64,000 nucleotides of DNA from Nocardia sp. BSTN01. Its GTDB lineage: Bacteria > Actinomycetota > Actinomycetes > Mycobacteriales > Mycobacteriaceae. This document shows positions 44,196-52,600 of the stretch, one piece after another. The translations under genes and the position numbers were made by a program. The stretch spans positions 1-64,000 of the forward strand of contig NZ_JADKYP010000012.1 of the NCBI RefSeq assembly GCF_015354405.1. Reading direction: 5' to 3'. The notes beneath the pieces are model-generated. The model had not been told where the DNA came from and did no database searches. It saw only the letters and a program-made list of their open reading frames with translations. Numbering within the stretch: position 1 is the stretch's first letter; every line of letters begins with the position of its first letter.

Positions 44196-45719
44196 ATTAC
44201 TGAGGTTCAGGACCGGAGCCAGCTCAAGCCGGAGTACGTCCAGCTGTACGAGCAGCTGTGCTCGGCCATTCTCGGCGGCCGGCTGGCACCGGGCTCCCGG
44301 CTCCCGTCGAGTCGACAGTTGGCCGAGGTCCGTGGCGTATCGCGCAACACCGCGCTGGCCGCCTACGACCAGCTGATCGCCGAAGGATACGCCGAAACGC
44401 GGCAGGGATCGGGAACCTACGTGGCCCGGTCCATCCCGGACCGCGTCACCAAGCCCCGCAGGATCGTCCGCACGCCTGGGCCGACCCACGCCGAACTTTC
44501 CCGGCGTTCCGAACCCTCACCGGCCGACCCGGTTCCTGCCGCGCTGTCGGCCAGAGGTCGGCTCCTGTGCGGCCTGCCGCGGATGCCGATCGCAGAGCTG
44601 CCGGTCGAGGTCGCTGGCGGAACCGCCTTTCGGGTGGGGTTACCGGCATTGGATGAGTTCCCCGTCGCCGGATGGACCGACATCCATGCCACCGCCGCGC
44701 GGTACCCGACAGTCCGGATGATGCGCTACCACGATCCGCTGGGCGATCGCCGCCTGCGCGAGGCGATCGCCGCCCATCTGGCCACCGGCAGGGGGATCGA
44801 CTGTTCACCGGATCAGGTGATGATCGTGAGCGGCTCGCAGCACGGCGTCGACCTGGCCGCCCGCGTCCTGCTGGACCCCGGCGACGCCGTGTGGTTGGAG
44901 GACCCGGGTGACCTCGGCGCCCGCGCCGCGCTCGTAGCAGCCGGCGCCGACATCGTCCCCGTGCCGGTGGACGCCGACGGGATGGACGTCGCGACCGGAG
45001 TGGCGCGCAGGCCGGCGGCGCGGATGGCGTTCGTGACCCCGTCCCACCAGTTCCCGATGGGTGTCACCATGTCGCTGGAGCGTCGCCTGGCGCTCCTCGA
45101 GTGGGCGGCGCGAACCGGAGCCTGGATCGTCGAGGACGATCAGGACTGCGAGTTCCGCTACGAGGGCCGCCCGTTGGCCGCACTGAAGTCCGTCGACGAG
45201 AACCATCGTGTCATCTATGTGGGGACGTTCAGCAGGACGATGTTTCCGGGCCTGCGGCTGGGCTACCTGGTACTGCCGCCGGAGTTGATGAACGCGTTCG
45301 TCGCGGTACGGCTCACCACGGACGTCCACCGCGGCACCGTAGATCAGGTCGCCATGACCGAGTTCATGGCGCGCGGGGGGTTCGCCCGCCATCTGCGGCG
45401 GTTGCGCAAGATCCATGGCGAGCGGCGAGGACTCCTGGTCTCGGAGCTCGCACGGCTCATCCCGGAAGTCACCGTCCTGTCCTCGCACGGCGGTCTCCAT
45501 CTGGTGGCCCGGCTCCCGAGTGGCCAGGACGACGTTGCGGTGTCGGCAGCGGCTGCGGCGCGCGGCATCCACGCCTGGGCGCTCTCGACCCACGCGATGG
45601 AGAACCGGCAGGCCCCCGCACTGCTGCTGGGCTACGCCGGCGTCAGACCGTCCCACATGGCCGGAGCGGTCCGCGTACTCGCAGAAGCTCTGCGCGATCC
45701 GAAGGAGAGACATGACTGA
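44196..45719 (+). CDS. MocR-type GntR/aminotransferase regulator, PLP lysine replaced
   Basis: About 507 residues. GntR winged helix (EQLCSAILGGRLAPGSRLPSS, EVRGVSRNTALAAYDQLIAEGY) fused to an aminotransferase fold I domain (VSGSQHGVDLAARVLLDPGD, PSHQFPMGVTMS, WIVEDDQDCEFRYEG, GTFSRTMFPGLRLGY). The expected PLP-binding Lys after GTFS is Arg (codon 45234-45236). No ATG, GTG or TTG precedes the DNA-binding domain in frame. ATT at 44196, 8 bases after AAAGG, gives MTEVQDRSQ and is the best start. The end overlaps the ferredoxin gene by 8 bp. Confidence 0.88.
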   Translation: MTEVQDRSQLKPEYVQLYEQLCSAILGGRLAPGSRLPSSRQLAEVRGVSRNTALAAYDQLIAEGYAETRQGSGTYVARSIPDRVTKPRRIVRTPGPTHAELSRRSEPSPADPVPAALSARGRLLCGLPRMPIAELPVEVAGGTAFRVGLPALDEFPVAGWTDIHATAARYPTVRMMRYHDPLGDRRLREAIAAHLATGRGIDCSPDQVMIVSGSQHGVDLAARVLLDPGDAVWLEDPGDLGARAALVAAGADIVPVPVDADGMDVATGVARRPAARMAFVTPSHQFPMGVTMSLERRLALLEWAARTGAWIVEDDQDCEFRYEGRPLAALKSVDENHRVIYVGTFSRTMFPGLRLGYLVLPPELMNAFVAVRLTTDVHRGTVDQVAMTEFMARGGFARHLRRLRKIHGERRGLLVSELARLIPEVTVLSSHGGLHLVARLPSGQDDVAVSAAAAARGIHAWALSTHAMENRQAPALLLGYAGVRPSHMAGAVRVLAEALRDPKERHD

Positions 45720-45939
45720 AACCGAATCTGCCCGGGACAACCGCCAATGGCGGGTCGAGGTGTCGAAGGCCTGCATCTCGTCAGGGATCTGCCTGGCCGT
45801 CGCGCCCGACCACTTCGAGTTCGTCGGGGTCCGCGCGCGGCCGAAAGCCGGCCTGGTCCACAGCGCCGAGGACGCCGAGCTCCTCATGGACGCCGCCGAT
45901 GATTGCCCGATCGGAGCGATCTCGGTAGTCGAGGAATAG
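45712..45939 (+). CDS. 3Fe-4S ferredoxin (P450-type)
   Basis: 75 residues. KACISSGICLAVAPDHFEF and DDCPIGAISVVE: three cysteines, with Ser where a fourth ligand would be, as in 3Fe-4S ferredoxins serving cytochromes P450. Ribosome site AAGGAGAG. Overlaps the MocR gene, so co-transcribed with it. No P450 or reductase lies in the window; the electron acceptor is unknown. Confidence 0.9.
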   Translation: MTETESARDNRQWRVEVSKACISSGICLAVAPDHFEFVGVRARPKAGLVHSAEDAELLMDAADDCPIGAISVVEE

Positions 45940-45954
45940 GTCCTGACAACGAAT

Positions 45955-45990
45955 GGTCCGGTAGCCCGCAGCGCAGCGGGCTACCGGACC
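45955..45990. terminator. Bidirectional terminator, 15-bp perfect stem
   Basis: Arms GGTCCGGTAGCCCGC (45955-45969) and exact complement (45976-45990), loop of 6, between the convergent ferredoxin and truncated hemoglobin genes. Confidence 0.85.
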
Positions 45991-46085
45991 CGGCCGGGCC
46001 CGCAGACGAGAAACGCTCCTACCGAGCCCGGATCAAGTCCGTCAGCACGAACGGGGCTGTGCCCCGGCCACGTCGGTCATCGGGC

Positions 46086-46571
46086 TCACTCGGCTGTGGC
46101 AGCGCTTTTGGGGACCGGCCAGTAGACCCCGACGCTCTCCATGCCCGCCATGACGTCCATCTCGGGGTTGGCCTTCAGAACGTCCTTGAAAGTCGGACTT
46201 CCGACGACCACCGACTTGAACGAGCGGAGGAACTCGTCGATCTCCTTCGCCTCTCGCGCGGGGAGGTCGAACTCGGTGTAGGCCGGCGTCACGATCTCGT
46301 CGAAGAGTGCGTCCCAGTACTCCTCGGTGATGCCCATCCCACGGTGCGCTGTGGCCATGTCCGGTCCGGTGTAGGTGTGCGGGCCACCCCAGTGCTCACC
46401 GAGGAACTCCACGAAGCCCGCGATCTCCTCCTGCACCTCGGCCTGGGTCTTGTGATTCCAGATGTGGCCGATCGTCGGGTTGAGCATGGCCCGCTGTACC
46501 AAGATCCGGGCCAGGAACTTGACGGTGTCCAGGCCGCCCAGCCGGTAGTAGAGGCTTGTCTCGTCTGTCAT
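46086..46571 (-). CDS. Truncated hemoglobin (group I-like)
   Basis: 161 residues. SLYYRLGGLDTVKFLARIL start, GGPHTYTGPDMATAHRGMGI with proximal His, then a ~40-residue C-terminal extension beyond the usual 2-on-2 globin. It binds haem, O2 or NO; the physiological role is unknown. In a nitrile/amide island it may protect metal enzymes or serve nitrogen-oxide chemistry (inference). ATG 46571 after GAAGG. Confidence 0.9.
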   Translation of the reverse strand: MTDETSLYYRLGGLDTVKFLARILVQRAMLNPTIGHIWNHKTQAEVQEEIAGFVEFLGEHWGGPHTYTGPDMATAHRGMGITEEYWDALFDEIVTPAYTEFDLPAREAKEIDEFLRSFKSVVVGSPTFKDVLKANPEMDVMAGMESVGVYWPVPKSAATAE

Positions 46572-46769
46572 CTGCCTACCTTCACTCTTCGGGAGGATGT
46601 ATGACACAGACGCTATTGCGCTGCCCAAGGCGCCGTAAGTTCCACTTTGCGTGCAAGTGAAGGTGCCAGTCGACCGCGCAGGTTACGGACCATCCGGTGA
46701 CGTTATCGAAATGGTTGCGCCAGGACGAAATCGACCACGGACTACGTCCAGCACCGGTTCCGGTGGCAC

Positions 46770-47534
46770 CTACGGGTCTGCGCGGGTCCCTGGTTGTCGA
46801 ACATCGGTCGTCACAAGCTCCAAGTAGGAGCGAGTCAGGGCCGGGTCGGTGATGAACGAGAAGTGTCCGCCACAATAGGTGCGTAATCGAAATTCTGCAC
46901 TGGTGTGGCACTTCCACATCGGCAGGTTTCCGAGATCGACTTCCGGGTCGGTGGTGCCGGAGATGACGGTCAGCGGGCAGTGGACGGTGTCATCGGCCGC
47001 GGCGCGGTAGCCTTCGACCAGCCGGTAGTCGCTTCGGATGACCGGGAGCAGCAGGCGCCGCAACGATGGTTGCGAAAGGGCTTGCGCGGTACGGGAATCG
47101 AATCGCCCGAGATGTCGGGCGAGATCGCTGTCGGAGGCGTGGTGCCAGCTTCCGGCAGCACGGGCCGGCGGTGCGTCGGCCCCGCTGACCACCAATTGCG
47201 AGATGGTGCGGCCGGACCGCTCCACGTCCCGGGCGGCCTCGAAGGCGATGTAGCCGCCCATCGAATGGCCGAGTAGCACAACGGGTCCCGCGTCGATCAG
47301 CGGCCTGATAGCCGCGGCGCAGTCTCGGGCGAGATCCGTGAGATACGGCGGGGCGGCGACACCACCGAGTGCGTCCCGACCGGGATAGGTGATGCCGTAC
47401 ATGGCGATGCCGGCCGGCAGTGAGCGCGCCAGCGGGGAGAAATAGCGCGGACTTCCACCGGCGTGCGGAAATACGATGACGGTGCGCCGGGGACGGATGA
47501 CCGGCCCGGCCAGATCCTGGATCAGCACGGTCAT
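46770..47534 (-). CDS. Type II thioesterase
   Basis: 254 residues. VFPHAGGSPRYFSPLARSLP, nucleophile GHSMGGYIAFE, Asp in ISGTTDPEVD and His in GGHFSFITD: a standard editing thioesterase that clears mis-primed carrier proteins. ATGA overlap with the imide reductase gene; last gene of the thiazoline NRPS operon. Confidence 0.95.
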   Translation of the reverse strand: MTVLIQDLAGPVIRPRRTVIVFPHAGGSPRYFSPLARSLPAGIAMYGITYPGRDALGGVAAPPYLTDLARDCAAAIRPLIDAGPVVLLGHSMGGYIAFEAARDVERSGRTISQLVVSGADAPPARAAGSWHHASDSDLARHLGRFDSRTAQALSQPSLRRLLLPVIRSDYRLVEGYRAAADDTVHCPLTVISGTTDPEVDLGNLPMWKCHTSAEFRLRTYCGGHFSFITDPALTRSYLELVTTDVRQPGTRADP

Positions 47535-48556
47535 GACGCGGTGAATCCCATCGCGGTGAGTGATGGCATGTCCAGAGGTGCGAACAGGGTAGGCGGTCCG
47601 ATGGCGGAGGTGACCAGCGTCCACAGTTCGGTTGCGCGGATGAACCGCTGTGACATCGGGTTTCGCCCGGTGTGTACGGCATGGACGAAGGCTGTCGCGG
47701 CGTGCCGGACCGCCTCTGGCCACAGGTCTCGGTAGATCTGCGAAACGGTCGGCTCGAACGGCCGGCCCACCACTTCGCTGACGACGTGGTCCGCGCTCGT
47801 GTGGTGTCGTCGCTGTCGCCACACCGTCGACCCATGAGTGTGGGTCAGTGTCAATTCTCCGGCATCGGTTCCGATGGTGATCTCGTGCGACAAGCGCATG
47901 TAGCTGTCGGGATCTTCCGCGCAGAGTGTGTTGTCGATCAGAAGGTCGACCGGCACATCGTCGAGTGTCAGACGCACCTGGGCGAATGGTGTCTTCCGTT
48001 GTGCCGGTAGCGCATCGACGTGTGCGGGAACCAGGCGGGGGATGATCTCGGCCAGCATGGTGAACAGTGGGTAGGCGACCTGGACCGCGCAGCGCGCGTG
48101 CGCGTAGCGGATCGGCGTCAGGCGTGAAAGGCGTTGCGCGAGCCGAATATATTGGCGCGCGGGCTCTGTGGATCCGTAGAAGTCGTTGACCGCGTAGTGA
48201 GCGCCGTGCTGTGCCGCCGCCTTCGACAGTTCGAGTATCTCGCGAGTGTGTACGGGCTGCTCCTGTAGGACGTGGATTCCGCGTTCGAGGAGCCTGGCAC
48301 TGATCGCGCTGCCCGTTCCGCCGACGATTCCGGACCGGACCACGACGACGGCCATACCGACTTCGGGTAGGTCGTCGAGGTCGGTGAACAGTGGTACGCC
48401 CAGGCGGGCAGCCAGTTCTGTCGAACGCGCGCTGCCCGTCGCGACCAGCGCCGCCAACCGCATCGGAGATTCGGGCGCTGCCAGAGCCTCGGCGTAGACC
48501 GCTCCGAAGGTGGAGCCGACGACGATCGCATCCGGCTGGTCGTGGTGGTCCATCAC
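47531..48556 (-). CDS. Thiazolinyl imide reductase (Irp3/PchG/YbtU family)
   Basis: 341 residues. Gfo/Idh/MocA-like fold in the specific thiazoline-reductase pattern: IVVGSTFGAVYAEAL, LAALVATGSARSTELAARLGVP, VVVRSGIVGGTGSAI, GIHVLQEQPVH. It reduces a carrier-bound thiazoline to thiazolidine with NADPH, as in yersiniabactin and pyochelin assembly. Start GTG 48556 or ATG 48553; either overlaps the upstream stop. Confidence 0.9.
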   Translation of the reverse strand: MMDHHDQPDAIVVGSTFGAVYAEALAAPESPMRLAALVATGSARSTELAARLGVPLFTDLDDLPEVGMAVVVVRSGIVGGTGSAISARLLERGIHVLQEQPVHTREILELSKAAAQHGAHYAVNDFYGSTEPARQYIRLAQRLSRLTPIRYAHARCAVQVAYPLFTMLAEIIPRLVPAHVDALPAQRKTPFAQVRLTLDDVPVDLLIDNTLCAEDPDSYMRLSHEITIGTDAGELTLTHTHGSTVWRQRRHHTSADHVVSEVVGRPFEPTVSQIYRDLWPEAVRHAATAFVHAVHTGRNPMSQRFIRATELWTLVTSAIGPPTLFAPLDMPSLTAMGFTAS

Positions 48557-49674
48557 AGCAGCCCTTGTTCGTAGCTGTCATGACGCTCGGCTTGCTCCGT
48601 AGTCGAGTCGGCGATGTGTACGCGCGCGGTGGCCGACAGCTGCGGATCCTCCACCAGCGCTATGGACGAATCGAGCGTGGCCAGCCGGTGTATGCCCGCG
48701 GGCAGCGAGTGCGCGTGGGTCGCCGCCCACGCCGTGGTCGCGCCGGTCACCGCATAGCTGTCCCTCGCCCGCAGAAGGAAACTCGATGTACGGCCGTCGC
48801 GTCGAGCCCGGACGAGAAGAGCGAAATACTGTTCTCGGCCGAAGAGATCGGCGGTAGCAGCCGCGCACAGCCGGTCGATTTCGGCGGCGGTGGTCGGAGC
48901 CTGGCCGGTAGCGCCGTAGTAGCTCTGTATCAGTCGTTCGGTTCGGTCGCCATCGATCATGTTCATCCATTCGATATCGGCAGCACCGATGTGTTCACCG
49001 GCGGCGGCCGTCTCGGCATCGAGGTGTATTCGGCCACGTGCCGACGGTGGAAACACGCCGGGCGGCGGTGGCGATGCATCCGTGGGCCGCATCCGGACCG
49101 GAACTCCGGCTCGTCGAACCACCGGGCCTGCGTGTGCCATGGTGAGGCCGGCCAGATAGTCGGCCGCGGCGGCCCGAGTGAGCGGCTGCAGACCACCGCA
49201 CCAGGCCACGATGCTGTCGGCTCGACCGCCGAGGCGCTGTGCGAGCAGGCGCACGGCCAACTCGGAGATGCCCGGCTGTACACCTGTTTGCACGACCGCG
49301 ACACCGTCTGCGGGCCGGCATCGGTTGAGCCGGTCGATCGTGTCGCGGTCCAGTCCCGGATCGATGTAGACGGCACCGCACATCATGACGATGGCGGCGA
49401 CGGACTTGCTGTGGTGGTGTGATGGTCCGGCGCAGTTCACCACGACGTCCGCGTGCAGGGCCAATTCGACGAGTGTGACTCCGTCGTGTGCGAGTGCGTC
49501 GAAATCGATTGTCTCGCAACAGCAGACGACGGGGAGCGAGGCGCAGAGTTCCCGTAACCGCCGGGGGTTCCGGCCTGCCACGGTGAGCGCGACATTCGGA
49601 TCGGCGGCAAGGATGCCGAGGCAGGTCCGGCCGGTGGCGCCGCCGGCTCCCAGCAGCAGGATTCTCGTCTTCAT
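48553..49674 (-). CDS. Saccharopine-dehydrogenase-like NAD(P) oxidoreductase
   Basis: 373 residues. LLLGAGGATGRTCLGILA Rossmann start, DVVVNCAGPSHHHSK, PGLDRDT and GVQPGISELAVRLLA as in saccharopine-dehydrogenase-like reductases. Its place between the NRPS and the imide reductase suggests a second redox tailoring step, but the substrate is not deducible. ATGA overlap with the NRPS gene. Confidence 0.85.
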   Translation of the reverse strand: MKTRILLLGAGGATGRTCLGILAADPNVALTVAGRNPRRLRELCASLPVVCCCETIDFDALAHDGVTLVELALHADVVVNCAGPSHHHSKSVAAIVMMCGAVYIDPGLDRDTIDRLNRCRPADGVAVVQTGVQPGISELAVRLLAQRLGGRADSIVAWCGGLQPLTRAAAADYLAGLTMAHAGPVVRRAGVPVRMRPTDASPPPPGVFPPSARGRIHLDAETAAAGEHIGAADIEWMNMIDGDRTERLIQSYYGATGQAPTTAAEIDRLCAAATADLFGREQYFALLVRARRDGRTSSFLLRARDSYAVTGATTAWAATHAHSLPAGIHRLATLDSSIALVEDPQLSATARVHIADSTTEQAERHDSYEQGLL

Positions 49675-52600
49675 CGGCCGGGACTTTCGCGCCATGATGT
49701 GGCGAGCCGGTGTGCCAGCGCCGCCGCATGCGGGTTGAGGAGGCAGTCGAAGTGGTTGCCCTCGATATCGACGACGGTGAGCCTGCCCAGGCAGTGGTCG
49801 CGCCAGAAGTCGGTCATATCGTCTCGCAGCCGTGGCAGGAAGTGGAGGTTGCCATGTTGGCGAAGAAAACAGATGTCGCCCAGGTACGGTGCGTAGTCCG
49901 CGGTGGCGACTGCCCGCAGGCTGTGGGTGAAGATGGACCGCAGTTCCACGAGGGATTCGGGGGTCCAGTCCTTCCCCAGCACACCCGAACGGCTGAGAAC
50001 ACGCATCCGCTGTGTGCCCGGCTGCGGTCCGGCGGCGAGGGCCCGGCCGAGCCGGGGATCCACCGAGCGCAGCGCCCCGGACGGAATGATGTCGCCGCAC
50101 TGCGCGCGGGTGCGGAGGAAAGCGTCGCAGAACTCCCGGTCGGGCACCGTGATCCCGAGGTCTGCCACGTCCGCGCCCATGATCTGAGCGAAGCAGTAGT
50201 CGAGCAGGTCGTCGTCGTGGATCTCGACGGGAACGCGGTAGGAGCTGATGACGGTCACACCGCCCACGGCGACCGCCGATTCCTGCAGATACCTGGCGAT
50301 CTCGACGGCCAGCAGTCCGCCCATACAGTATCCGAGCAGGTGAACGCGTGCCGGTCGCAGGTCTCGGATGGCCTGGCCGTATCTGGACGCGAGCGTAGCG
50401 ACCAATCGGCCGGGGGCGATCTCGGAGTAGCCGTCGCCAGGGACACGGCACAAGCCGTAGAGGTCCGGGATCGCGGAATACGCAGACAGTTCGGCGATCA
50501 GATCGGTGTACGGTGCCAATCCGCCGCTGCCGTCGTGAACCAGTACCACGATGGGACGATGCGGTTCGGGTTCGGCATCGGGTCCGCCGAGACGGACCAG
50601 CGGTGACGGCGCCAGGGTATGCCCTCGCACCGCGGTGCCGGCGCCGAGGATCGCCCGTTCGGCGCCGGCCACTGTCGGGTCGACGGTGAGTTCGCGCAAC
50701 AGTTCGTCCCAGAGGCATTCGGCCGCTTCGGGGATATCGCGTCGGATTCGGCCGATGGCCTGGGCCAGCAGCAGTGAATCTCCGCCCAGGGCGAAGAAGT
50801 CCGACCGGGGCGAAAGACCATGCGAATCACCGAGTTCGAGGATATCCGCCCACACGGCGGCGATCCGTGTCTGCAGTGCGCTCATGACGCCGCGGGGTTC
50901 GGCGGTATCGGAATCGGCGCGGGCCCGGGTGACGCGCTGCAGCTCGACCCGGATCCGCTTCCGGTCGACTTTTCCGTTGTCGGTCAGCGGGAGTGACGGC
51001 ACGATGGTCACGTGCTGTGGAATCATGTAGGACGGCAGGACATCGGTGGCCTGTTCGAGGAGCCGGGACGGCCGCAGTGCCGCGGTCGGCGCGGATGTCG
51101 GGCACCAGAAGGCATGCTGGCCCAGGCGTTCCAGGACATGTCCGTCAGGTGGCATGATCTGCGGGGGTTCGAAGGGGCTCGCCGATAGCACCTCCTTCCA
51201 CTGATCCAGTGTGAGGAACGGGGAATCACCGCTGCCGCGCACATCGGTGAAATCGGTGAGGCCGTCCTTGAACTCCATGGAGATCATCAACGCCGGATTC
51301 GGCGCGGTGGAGTCGATGAATGCCAGTACCCCACCAGGGGCGAGCAAGCGCTTCAGCACGACCAGGCGCGCGGGAATGTCGTCGGCATTGTGCAGCACGT
51401 TGGCGCAGACGACGATATCGAACGCCGAGGTCTCGAATCCCTGGTCGGCCGGGTCGAGATTCAGGTCGAACAGCCGATATTCGGCGATGTCGCCGCCGAA
51501 TGTCTCACGGGCATGGTTGAGGAAGAACGGTGAGATATCGGTGAAGGTGTAGTGCACATTCCGGTGCGGCAGTGCGGCCAGGATATCCGTGGTGGTTCCT
51601 CCCACGCCGGCGCCCACTTCGAGGATCCGCAGTGGCCGCGTCTCATCGAAAACTTCCGCGTATGAGCGGATCTGGGCGCTGATGACGGAGTTGAGATAGC
51701 GACTGACGAGGTTGTCGCGGTAGGCGCCGAGTGCGATGTCGAGTTGCCCCTCCGGGAACAGCAGCGCGAGCGGGTCGGCCGTACCGGTGAGTAGTCCGGG
51801 CAATGTCGACATGCATTGCCCTACATAGTGGATGAGCTGGTCACCGTACTCGATGGCACGAGCGAGTTCGCAGACTTTCTCCCACTCCTCGGCGCACTCC
51901 TCGATCGTGGGGTGCTCGTGCAGCAGTAGCGTGCCCTCCCGGCCGGTCATCCATCCTCGGTTCGTGAGGGTGTGCACCCACCTGCGCAACAACGGGCGGT
52001 GCTCGGTCGCTGTGCCGAGTGCCGCGGCGATCTCGTCGAAGGGGCGCGCACGCCCTGGCGGAAGCGCTGGGGCCAGTGTCGCGGCCATACTCCGCAGTGC
52101 GGTATCGGTTGCGGCGGTGACGAATCGGGCGACCGCGACATCGTCGAGGTTCGCGCTGTGGGTCCGGTGGATGTCGCACGCGGCGGCGCGGGCGGACAGC
52201 TCGGCGGCGGCACGGTGGCGCAACTCGTCCTCCGGTGCCGCGGCGGGAGCGACGGCGACCGCCAGCGTCTGATGGGGACGGTCGCCGAGGGTGCAGGCCA
52301 CGGCCGACGAAACACCCGGGATGGCGTCGAAGGCCGATTCGATATCGGCCAGTTCGATCCGGTGCCCGCGAATCTTGACCTGGTTGTCGCGGCGGCCGAT
52401 CAGCTCGATGACGCCGGCTTCATCGGTGCGCCCGAAGTCGCCCGTGCGGTAGAGACGTTCCCCGGATCCGGGATGGATGGCGAAGGCAGCCGAGGTCAGG
52501 TCCTCGTCACCCAGATACCCTGTCGCCACACTCATTCCACCGATGAAGATTTCGCCGATCTGCCACGGTGCGGCCGGTTCGCCCCGATGGTTGAGTACAT

